Shown here: positions 8,992 through 15,398 of the stretch, piece after piece
How the letters are laid out: every line of letters starts with the position of its first letter
Numbering within the stretch: position 1 is the first letter of the stretch
Origin: Planctomycetota bacterium
Lineage (GTDB): Bacteria > Planctomycetota > Planctomycetia > Isosphaerales > Isosphaeraceae
Length of the DNA: 21,949 nucleotides
NCBI GenBank assembly: GCA_021777685.1
Contig: JAJYDH010000034.1
Coordinates: 1-21,949 of the forward strand
Direction: 5' to 3'
Translations under genes and position numbers: made by a program
The notes under the pieces: generated by a model
Seen by the model: only the letters and a program-made list of their open reading frames with translations
Told to the model about the DNA's origin: nothing
The model's database searches: none

Positions 8992-10347
8992 ATGAGTACC
9001 ATCGCCATTTCGGAAACATGCCACGATATGCCGGTCACGCCTCTGGCTCGCCGCCGTCGCTCCTGGGCCCCGCCCCTGGTCGGGCTCCTCCTCCTCGCCG
9101 CGGCGGCCGGGGTCGTCGCCGTCGGCACGTCGCCCCGCCGCAGACAACACGAGGCGCTGGCCGAGGCCGCAAGGGAGGCACGATTGCTGGCCGAGACCCC
9201 TCGGGTTAAGGTCGTCCGCTCCGAGCGAGGGACCAAGCCCCTGAGCCTGCGTCTCCCCGCCGACCTGCTGCCGGATCAGGAAAGCTCGCTCCACGCCCGG
9301 GCGAAAGGCTACCTCAAGCGCGTCCTGGTGGACATCGGCGACCGGGTCGAGGCGGGGCAACTCCTCGCCGAGATCGAGGCGCCCGAGATGGACGGCGAAC
9401 TGGACCGGAACCGCGCCATGGTTCAGCAGGCGGAGGCCGACGCGGAACTGGCCGTCGCGCGGCGCGAACTCGCGGCGCTCTCGCTCAAGCGTGTCGAGTC
9501 CTTGACCCGCCGGAACGCGGGCACCCAGCAGGAGTTGGACGAGGCCCGCTCGGCCTACCAGGTGGCCGACGCCACGGTGTCGTCCGCCAACGCGACGGTG
9601 GCCGCCCGCAAGGCGGAAGTCCGCCGCCTGGAAGAGCTGAAGTCGTTCCTACGTGTGGTCGCCCCGTTCAACGGAACCATCGTCGATCGCGGATTCGACC
9701 CCGGCTCGCTCGTCGTGGCCGAAGGCACGGCGCAAAGGCCGCTCTTCCGGATCGCCAAGATCGAGACCTTGCAGGTCGTCGTCAGCGTGCCGCAGGCCCA
9801 CCTGGCATCCGTGAGGATCGGCCAGGAGGTAAACATAATCGCCCGGGAATTCCCCGGGAAGAAATTCATCGGCCGCGTCTCAAGGACCGCCCGGGCCGTC
9901 GACCCAGCCTCACGAACTCTGCGGACCGAGGTCGACCTGCCGAACCCCGAACTGACGCTCGTCCCGGGCATGTTCGTCGAGGTCGAGTTCGCTCGCGCCA
10001 TCGCCGCGCCGCTGACCGTGCCGGCGAGCGCCGTCATGAGCGGCCCCGAAGGAGCCCGAGTCGTCGTCCTCGAACCCGATGGGCGGGTCCGCTGGCAGCC
10101 GATCGAGATCCGCCGCGACCTCGGTGCGCAGATCGAGATCTCGGGTGGCCTCAAGGGAGGCGAGTCCCTGGTCGAAAACCCCGCCTCGGGGCTCGCCGAC
10201 GGGGCCCGCGTCGAGATCGTCAAGCCTAAGGCACCACCCAAGGCAAGCTCCTCTGCGGCGACTGGCCCGCCGCCGTCTCGCGGGGCTCACTCCTCGGAAC
10301 GGACAAAATCGCCTGGCGCTCGCCCGCCAGATGGTACGCGCGGCTGA
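8992..10347 (+). CDS. RND efflux periplasmic adaptor (membrane fusion protein)
   Basis: Periplasmic adaptor partner of the permease just upstream. 451 residues from the ATG at 8992, chosen because GGAGG (8980-8984) lies seven bases before it; an in-frame TTG at 8986 is less likely. A membrane anchor lies at about residues 26-43 (LVGLLLLAAAAGVVAVG). A lipoyl half follows (HARAKGYLKRVLVDIGDRVEAGQLLAEIEAPEMD), then a long alpha-hairpin (about 140-215), and the second lipoyl half (VVAPFNGTIVDRGFDPGSLV). Next come a beta-barrel with PGKKFIGRVSRTARAVDPASRTLRTEVDLPNPELTLVPGMFVEVEF and a C-terminal domain. The last ~40 residues are Pro/Ser/Lys-rich and probably disordered. It may alternatively have gained its tail when the neighbouring PIN-gene remnant was joined on. 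Confidence 0.93.
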   Translation: MSTIAISETCHDMPVTPLARRRRSWAPPLVGLLLLAAAAGVVAVGTSPRRRQHEALAEAAREARLLAETPRVKVVRSERGTKPLSLRLPADLLPDQESSLHARAKGYLKRVLVDIGDRVEAGQLLAEIEAPEMDGELDRNRAMVQQAEADAELAVARRELAALSLKRVESLTRRNAGTQQELDEARSAYQVADATVSSANATVAARKAEVRRLEELKSFLRVVAPFNGTIVDRGFDPGSLVVAEGTAQRPLFRIAKIETLQVVVSVPQAHLASVRIGQEVNIIAREFPGKKFIGRVSRTARAVDPASRTLRTEVDLPNPELTLVPGMFVEVEFARAIAAPLTVPASAVMSGPEGARVVVLEPDGRVRWQPIEIRRDLGAQIEISGGLKGGESLVENPASGLADGARVEIVKPKAPPKASSSAATGPPPSRGAHSSERTKSPGARPPDGTRG

Positions 10348-10393
10348 GCCCTTCGGCGTTCACCCAAGACCGCCAAGGGCCCCCCAACCACAG

Positions 10394-10687
10394 TTCAGGC
10401 CGGAGAACACCGTCTACGTCAGCGCCGCCGTCGCTTGGGAGATCGCCATCAAGAAGGCCCTCGGCAAGCTCGACGCTCCCGACGATCTGGAGGCCATGAT
10501 GGCCGCCAATCGTTTCCTGCCCCTGCCCGTCACCATCCCCCACGCCCTGGCCGTCGCCAGCCTCCCGCCGATTCACAACGATCCCTTCGACCGGCCGCTG
10601 ATCGCCCAGGCCCGCCACGAAGGGTTCAAGCTGGTCAGTCGCGATCGTCAGGTCGCCAGCTATGGCCCGCCCCACATCATCGCCTGA
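10394..10687 (+). pseudogene. PIN-domain (VapC-like) toxin, N-terminally truncated remnant
   Basis: The frame reads ENTVYVSAAVAWEIAIKKALGKL, then FLPLPVTIPHALAVASLPP, DPFDRPLIAQARHEGFKLVSRD and a normal C-terminal end. This is the typical body of PIN-domain RNase toxins of type II toxin-antitoxin systems. Intact members have about 130 residues and open with a strand containing the metal-binding Asp of (L/I)DTHxLLW; that first ~30 residues is missing here. The same frame continues upstream without resemblance to a PIN start, and an ATG at 10331 would give a 118-residue product overlapping the adaptor stop. Later acidic residues (WEIAIK, DPFDR) remain. No antitoxin gene is next to it. Most likely a dead fragment; a shortened expressed protein cannot be excluded. 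Confidence 0.7.
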
Positions 10688-11290
10688 ATCCCGGTAGTCA
10701 GGCACGCGACCCATTCCACTCGCGCGAATCGGCCTCTCCGAAAGATCCCGGTACAAGACCGTTATACCGCCGATGAGTTTCGCGGTCGTCCCGACGAGAA
10801 CCTCGTGGGCGAGATGCTCGCATTCATCGTCACGGGCAGGGCGTGGCAGGACGGCCGTCAACGCCTCGTTCGACCGGGTTATCCGTTCCGAGGCGTGACC
10901 CCCTTAGGGTCGGGGAAAAATGGCGTCGCATACCCCGAAGTCGAGTCGAACCGCCGCTGACGCAGCGACTCCACCGCAGGCACCCGGCGGTTTTCCATGC
11001 CTCGCAGAAATCCGTCGAGTGGCCAGATTCGGCCATCACGAACCGCGCCGCCAACATCGGACGATCCTTCTTCCCGCCCGCCGACACCCCGGCCCGGGCC
11101 GCGAATTCCCCCCGCTTCTTTCCCGGCCAGGCCGCTGTCGACTTGCAACTCCGCCATCGTGCGCGCCATCATGGGACGGGGCCGTGAATCCCCGAACGAA
11201 TCGGCATGCCCTGATCTGGCACATCGTCGCCCAGGGCCGCCGGGCCGGAATCTGAACCGAGGTGACTTGATGAGGTAGCGGCGGCGGGAA
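10688..11290. other. Unassigned stretch, possibly degenerate
   Basis: About 600 bases with overlapping open frames on both strands and no recognisable protein. The frame at 10757-10960 (plus) has GC-rich third positions and reads DRYTADEFRGRPDENLVGEM, then LAFIVTGRAWQDG, which looks protein-like but lacks a start and is not assignable to a family. It may be a decayed gene end. A frame at 10920-11255 starts with ATG but has Arg/Pro/Ala-rich content typical of a shadow frame. Confidence 0.35.
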
Positions 11291-11347
11291 GACCCACAAC
11301 GAAAAAAGCCCCGGTCGTCGTGACCTGGGGCTCTTGTTCGGTGGGTC
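11291..11347. repeat. 57-base imperfect palindrome
   Basis: The outer arms GACCCAC (11291-11297) and GTGGGTC (11341-11347) are perfect complements. Moving inwards, CGAA/TTCG, AA/TT and AGCCCC/GGGGCT also pair, then GGTC/GACC closes a GTCGT loop at 11317-11321. The inner part is the terminator hairpin described separately. A competing perfect 8-bp dyad, TCGTGACC (11318-11325) with GGTCACGA (11344-11351), uses bases of both loop and stem, so two folds exclude each other. Confidence 0.55.
11302..11332 (-). terminator. Intrinsic terminator reading leftwards
   Basis: On the minus strand the stem AGCCCC(A)GGTC / GACCGGGGCT (one bulged base, five-base loop) runs straight into six T residues (11307-11302). 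The plus direction has only CTCTTGTT after the stem, so leftward termination is favoured. There is no recognised minus-strand protein gene to its right for at least a kilobase, which points to a short non-coding transcript. Confidence 0.5.
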
Positions 11348-11374
11348 ACGATCGGCCTTGGCGGGCAGAAGGAC

Positions 11375-11404
11375 CTCTCTGAGGGTTTGGCGACCCGAAG
11401 AGAG
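11375..11404. other. Stem-loop between terminator and promoter elements
   Basis: CTCTCT (11375-11380) pairs with AGAGAG (11399-11404) and GGGT (11383-11386) with ACCC (11393-11396), leaving a two-base internal mismatch and a six-base loop. It lies inside the proposed small RNA and would be its central hairpin. Confidence 0.4.
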
Positions 11405-11406
11405 CG

Positions 11407-11463
11407 TGACTAGAGTAAAAAAGCTCGATACCCCTACTCTAGGCTTCCCCAAAACCCTAGTCA
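11407..11463. repeat. Three copies of an 11-bp motif (consensus TACTCTAGTCA)
   Basis: Copy A is on the minus strand at 11417-11407 (TACTCTAGTCA, full match). Copy B is on the plus strand at 11435-11445 (TACTCTAGGCT). Copy C is on the plus strand at 11453-11463 (AACCCTAGTCA). B and C each match at 9 of 11 positions. A and B form the perfect dyad CTAGAGTA/TACTCTAG, and A and C the dyad TGACTAG/CTAGTCA. The copies cover both proposed -10 elements and the -35, upstream of a gene for a DNA-binding protein. They fit operators or iterons. Confidence 0.55.
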
Positions 11464-11464
11464 A
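11436..11464 (-). promoter_or_regulatory. Sigma70-like promoter reading leftwards
   Basis: TTGACT (11464-11459), 17 bases, TAGAGT (11441-11436) on the minus strand: 5/6 and 4/6 consensus matches with ideal spacing. The nine bases TTGACTAGG including the -35 are identical to those of the efflux promoter at 3285-3293. Facing it on the plus strand is a weaker pair, TTGGCG (11387-11392), 18 bases, TAGAGT (11411-11416), which could serve the winged-helix gene. The two -10 elements are the arms of one dyad, so the promoters would oppose each other. Confidence 0.4.
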
Positions 11465-11579
11465 GATCCGACCGTGATTCTCGGCGATCGGGGTGCGCGC
11501 CGACCCCGGGGGAACACCTCCGGAGTCGTCGGGCATCGTCCGGTCGGGCGTCGTCGCATACCTCCGATCTTTCGGGGGG

Positions 11580-12911
11580 ATGGGGATGGTTTGCACATCG
11601 AGAACCGGAGACGCCGCGATCGCCGGGGGGTTCGTCCGCATCCCGGTCGCCGACCTGGCGGCCGCCTGGGACGCCTGCCGCCAACGACCGCTGGCCATCG
11701 CCGACTTCCGGGTCTGGTTGGCCGCCCGCGAGATCACCGCCAGACGCCAGAAGATCGCCGACGACCGGGCGCCGATCTACCCGATCGCCGAGTTGGCGGC
11801 CCTCTGCGAGGTCTCCCAGAGACGGGCCATGGCCTCCGTCCGCCGGCTCGTCGGCACCGGCCTGCTGGCCTGGTCCGAGGCCGCCATCGGATTCCCCCCC
11901 CGGCCACTCCCGGCCGGACCCTGGGCCGACACCATCGGCAAGGCCGAGGGCTCCGTCTCCATCCCGCGTCGGGTCCTCCGGTTCCTCTGCGCCGGCCAGG
12001 CGGCCTCGACCATCGCGGTGGCGATCGCGGCGCAGCTCCGCTGCCTCTCCCGCCGCCGGTCGGGCTGGGACGGTCGCGGCCGGTTCAAGATCTCCTGGGT
12101 CGCCGCCACCTTCGGCGTCTCGCCCCGCCAGGCGAAGGCGGCCCGAAAGTCCCTCATCGCCATCGGCTGGCTCAAGCCGGAACCATCCCCCCAGTGGGCC
12201 GAGAATCGGTGGGGCCGCGCCTACCGGATTGACCTGAGCTGGTCAGCCTCCCATCCTGCCACCCAGGGGGGATCGATTTCCGCACCCCCAACCGCCCCGG
12301 CCGGCCCGGTTTCCGCACCCCCTGTCCCAGACCCCGACCCTCTGCCGAGAGCAATTAAGAACCAGGAACCCGCCCCGGGCGGACCGGCTGGGGTCAGGCT
12401 CTCGGGGGTCAGCGCCCCGGGCAGGCCACTGCCCGAGCCGCGACTGGCCGACGTCCGGCCGGAGGACCTGCAGGAGACCGGGCGGCTGCTCGAATTGCAC
12501 CGGGAGGCGGTCGCCCGCGAGTTGATCGGCCCGAGTGAGGCGGATCTGATCCGGTTCCTGGCGGCGGCCGAGCACGCCCGGGCGGTGGGTAGGGCAAACC
12601 CGCCGGGGCTGTTCGCCCACCTGGTGCGGGGGGCCTGCTGGCGTTACCTGACGCAGGGGGACGAGGACCGTGCCGGTGCCCGGCTGAAAGCGTGGCTGCG
12701 GGGCCCTGACCCCGCCCCGATGGCGAGGCCCGCGTCACGACCGGAGCTGTCGGAGGACGCGAGGACGGCGAGAGAGATCCGGCGTTCGCTGGCGGCGTCG
12801 GGGTATCGTGGCGACCCATTCCCGCCGCTGCGGCGGCACGACCCCACCTGGACGCGGGAGCGTTGGGATGCTGCGTTGTGCGAGCTCGGTGGGCGCGATG
12901 GGAGGGCCTGA
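11580..12911 (+). CDS. Winged-helix protein resembling a replication initiator, planctomycete type
   Basis: 443 residues from ATG 11580. A second ATG at 11586 has a better-placed G-rich ribosome site, and an upstream GTG at 11493 would add 29 residues of poor character. After GGFVRIPVADLAAAWDACRQ come two helix-turn-helix-like segments: PIAELAALCEVSQRRAMASVRRLVGTGLLAW (about residues 63-95) and a second ISWVAATFGVSPRQAKAARKSLIAIGWLKPE (about 175-205). A Pro-rich linker follows (about 230-310). The C-terminal helical region contains LIGPSEADLIRFLAAAEHARAV and NPPGLFAHLVRGACWRYLTQGDEDRA, recalling the C-terminal part of DnaD/phage replication proteins. The arrangement of two winged helices plus a helical tail is that of plasmid or phage initiators. 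I know similar uncharacterised proteins in planctomycetes; no activity is established. No integrase, primase or helicase gene accompanies it. Confidence 0.75.
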   Translation: MGMVCTSRTGDAAIAGGFVRIPVADLAAAWDACRQRPLAIADFRVWLAAREITARRQKIADDRAPIYPIAELAALCEVSQRRAMASVRRLVGTGLLAWSEAAIGFPPRPLPAGPWADTIGKAEGSVSIPRRVLRFLCAGQAASTIAVAIAAQLRCLSRRRSGWDGRGRFKISWVAATFGVSPRQAKAARKSLIAIGWLKPEPSPQWAENRWGRAYRIDLSWSASHPATQGGSISAPPTAPAGPVSAPPVPDPDPLPRAIKNQEPAPGGPAGVRLSGVSAPGRPLPEPRLADVRPEDLQETGRLLELHREAVARELIGPSEADLIRFLAAAEHARAVGRANPPGLFAHLVRGACWRYLTQGDEDRAGARLKAWLRGPDPAPMARPASRPELSEDARTAREIRRSLAASGYRGDPFPPLRRHDPTWTRERWDAALCELGGRDGRA

Positions 12912-13551
12912 GCGGGACCGTTGGAGGTGGGGATTGAAGGAGCTGGCGAGGACGGAAGTCGCCCCGGGATCTGGGCCGTGCGGCCCCCATTGCGGTGTCC
13001 CGACCGCACGTCGAGCAGGGCTCCTGCCCCGCTCGTCGGACGTCCGGCGGCAACTGGCCCCGGGCCTCCCGTTGGGCGGATCGTTGTCGGATCCTCCCTA
13101 TCTTATGTGCCGTTGTCACTGGATGACGCGGACGATGACGACGAGCCGGAGGAGGCGGAAGAGACTTCCGGCCGGAGGAGGCGGAAGAGACTTCCGGCGG
13201 TTTTGATCGACGAATTAGGTCGGGAATGTGGCTGCGAGATGATCCTCGTCGGAGAACACTTCTTCCCCGCCGGGGCCGACGGTCTCATCGCAAATCCAGG
13301 CCCATATCCGTCTTTGCCTTATATCAATCAAAAATAATGCAATCGCGAGATATTTCCGCGACTGAAGGACGATTTGAGGTTGTAGCTGATACAGTAGAAG
13401 TAAGCATCCAGCCGAATTCAGCAACGGCTAGCATATCTCATTGATGTCAAAATGCTTGCGTCGTCAAAATGGTCGTTCGATCACCATGTTGTCGGGGTCC
13501 GAAACCGAATTATCGCAAATAGTTCATACATTTATTAAATAATCTTAATGG
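12912..13551. other. Intergenic stretch with tandem duplication and AT-rich end
   Basis: Nothing recognisable as protein. Frames through 12921-13337 contain an acidic run (SLDDADDDDEPEEAEETSG) that breaks into RRRRKR at the 26-bp duplication, so any coding function has been lost or never existed. From about 13300 the DNA turns AT-rich, unlike the rest of the window, and includes TCGCG/CGCGA around 13343-13361. It separates the plus-strand accessory gene from the end of the sulfatase operon. I see no GC-stem terminator for the sulfatase operon here. Confidence 0.4.
13146..13197. repeat. Perfect 26-bp tandem duplication
   Basis: Two identical 26-base units, 13146-13171 and 13172-13197. Each starts CCGGAGGAGGCGG and ends ACTTCCGG and contains the small palindrome GGAAG-AGA-CTTCC. 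Because 26 is not a multiple of three, the second copy is read in another frame. Confidence 0.9.
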
Positions 13552-15378
13552 TTACTTTGATTCAAAATCCCATTGCATGACAGCATCTCCTTTCGGGGTT
13601 TTCAGCTCGATGCGTCGGATGTCGGTCTCCCCGTCCGGCAGCAAGAGACGAAGGTGAATAATCTGCCCCCTGGCGGTAATCGCCGCCGTGACCTCCTGCC
13701 AGCCCGGCGAGGCGGGAAGATCCACGGAAACCGCCTGCTCGGGAAGGAAGTCCTTCTGACCATCCAACCTCCAGGCCAAGCCGGCCTTTTCGCCGGTGGG
13801 CGAGCGGATGCCGAGAGTGGCAGTTACCGGGCCGCGAATCTTCAGTTTGGCGCAAGCAATGAAGGGACGCTGCCTGCTGGCTTTATCGGGCGTGATGTGG
13901 AGAGCGCCGTCCTTGACTGCGGCGGTGCTGTTACGTGCGATCCAGTCGTGGCCCGATTTGTTGTCGGCGGAGTCAGGGGCCAGGACGGGTTTGCCGTCGA
14001 AGAAGAAATCGTAGTGGTCTTCCCAGACCTTCGCCATCGGCTTGATGTTGACGCCGGGCGGCCGGAGTCCTCCGGACCAGGCCTCCAGGCGTGTGCGAAG
14101 GCGCTTGGCCACATCGGGATGCCTGGCGATGAGGTCGTGTTTCTCCCCGGGATCAGCCTCCAGGTCGAAGAGGTAGACGCGCGATCCGGCCACGAGCAAT
14201 TTCCATCGGCCCTCCCGGATGGCGGATTGCGCGATCCAGCGCCAGTAGAGCGCTTCGTGGGGCGCGCCCTTGATCTGTCCCGTATAGAAGGGGATCAGGT
14301 TCACGCCATCGAGCGCGGGATCGCCCGACAGGCGGGCCAGTGCAACGGCGGTCGCGGCGACGTCGAGCGAGATGGCCGGGCGCTGGTCGACCTGTCCGGG
14401 TGGAATCGTGCCTTTCCAGTACGCCAGCCAGGGCACTCGAACCCCTCCTTCGGCGAGCATGCCCTTCTCGCCATTCATCGGGATGTTGAGCGAGCCGTCC
14501 CAGCCGCCGGCATCGGTGTTCGGCGGCGAATCAACCATGGTCATCTTCAACGGCGCGCCGTTGTCGCCCATGAAGAAGATCAAGGTCTTTTCCTCCAACC
14601 CGAGTTCGCGGAGCGTCTCCATCACCCGGCCCACGCCGTCGTCGATGGCGGCGACCGCCGCCAGCGCCCGCCGTCGACGCTCGGGCATCGGGCCGGGGAA
14701 GCGCGCGGTGTACTTCTCCGGGGCGTCGAGCGGCGTGTGCGGCGCCCGGTAGGCGAGGTAGAAGAAGAAAGGCTCCATCGCGTGACGCTTGATAAAGGCG
14801 CGGGCGGCGGCCCCGTTGACTTCGACATGGTAGAGGTCGTTCCGATTCACCGGGGCGCCGGGCGTGGTCTTGCCGTCCAGATCGAAGTTGGCCCAGGCCC
14901 GAAGGTTCATGCCGACCGCGCCCTGGGTGCAGTAGACATCGTCGAAGCCGTGCTCCGTGATCTTGTTCTCCGGGCCGAGATGCCACTTGCCCGTCATGCC
15001 CGTGGCGTAACCGGCCATTTTCAACCGCGAGGCGATGGTCTGCTGCTGGTCGAAGCCCTCCAGGACCTCGCCGTTGCTCTCCACGCCGAAGCGCTGCTGA
15101 TAGCGGCCCGTCAACAGCCCCGCTCGCGACGGTACGCACTGCGGCGCCGTGACGTAACCATTCGTCGCCCGCAGGCCGCCCGCGGCGAGAGCATCGAGGT
15201 TCGGGGTGCGGACGTCGTCGCGCACGCCTTGCGCGGCGAGGTCCGCCCAGCCATGGTCATCGCTTAAGATGACGATGATGTTGGGCTTTTCCGGGCGTGA
15301 GCCCTCCGCTGCGAGCAGAGTCCCGGCGCCGGGAATGAGGCCGAGCGATCCGAGGAGGGCGAGGAAAACCGATTTCAT
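13552..15378 (-). CDS. Secreted type I sulfatase with extra C-terminal domain
   Basis: Formylglycine-dependent sulfatase hydrolysing sulfate esters, probably of a polysaccharide, outside the cytoplasm. 608 residues from ATG 15378. The open frame continues far upstream, but that part overlaps the previous sulfatase in another frame and reads as Arg-rich shadow sequence, whereas 15378 begins a good signal peptide (MKSVFLALLGSLGLIPGAGTLLAAE). Calcium-site D40/D41 (LSDDHGWADL) and modified C81 in QCVPSRAGLLTGR are present, as are GKWHLG, FFMGDNGAP and a closing LFDLEADPGEKHDL. Residues ~489-608 form an added beta-rich domain ending WDFESK, shared with the neighbour. It starts 20 bases after the first sulfatase stop and is the last gene of the operon. 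It requires FGE or anSME maturation, not encoded here. Exact substrate unknown. Confidence 0.95.
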   Translation of the reverse strand: MKSVFLALLGSLGLIPGAGTLLAAEGSRPEKPNIIVILSDDHGWADLAAQGVRDDVRTPNLDALAAGGLRATNGYVTAPQCVPSRAGLLTGRYQQRFGVESNGEVLEGFDQQQTIASRLKMAGYATGMTGKWHLGPENKITEHGFDDVYCTQGAVGMNLRAWANFDLDGKTTPGAPVNRNDLYHVEVNGAAARAFIKRHAMEPFFFYLAYRAPHTPLDAPEKYTARFPGPMPERRRRALAAVAAIDDGVGRVMETLRELGLEEKTLIFFMGDNGAPLKMTMVDSPPNTDAGGWDGSLNIPMNGEKGMLAEGGVRVPWLAYWKGTIPPGQVDQRPAISLDVAATAVALARLSGDPALDGVNLIPFYTGQIKGAPHEALYWRWIAQSAIREGRWKLLVAGSRVYLFDLEADPGEKHDLIARHPDVAKRLRTRLEAWSGGLRPPGVNIKPMAKVWEDHYDFFFDGKPVLAPDSADNKSGHDWIARNSTAAVKDGALHITPDKASRQRPFIACAKLKIRGPVTATLGIRSPTGEKAGLAWRLDGQKDFLPEQAVSVDLPASPGWQEVTAAITARGQIIHLRLLLPDGETDIRRIELKTPKGDAVMQWDFESK

Positions 15379-15398
15379 GAGGATTCGTCCCGGTTGCC

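Larger units (their letters stand above)
11302..11429 (-). ncRNA. Candidate small RNA, about 130 nt
   Basis: A promoter-like pair on the minus strand (11464-11436) would start transcription near 11429, and the intrinsic terminator would end it near 11302. Between them lies a stem-loop at 11375-11404 (CTCTCT/AGAGAG and GGGT/ACCC with two mismatched positions). The terminator stem also has an alternative pairing partner at 11344-11351. No open frame with a ribosome binding site is evident inside. This is a structural prediction; it could equally be a regulated leader for leftward transcription if the alternative fold allows read-through. Confidence 0.3.

Noticed and set aside
12921..13337. Possible small gene after the winged-helix protein
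   Set aside because: No ribosome site or family resemblance, and the frame is built partly from the 26-bp duplication.
13573..15267. Long plus-strand open frame opposite the second sulfatase
   Set aside because: Antisense shadow of a well-supported sulfatase; composition is typical of GC-driven frames.
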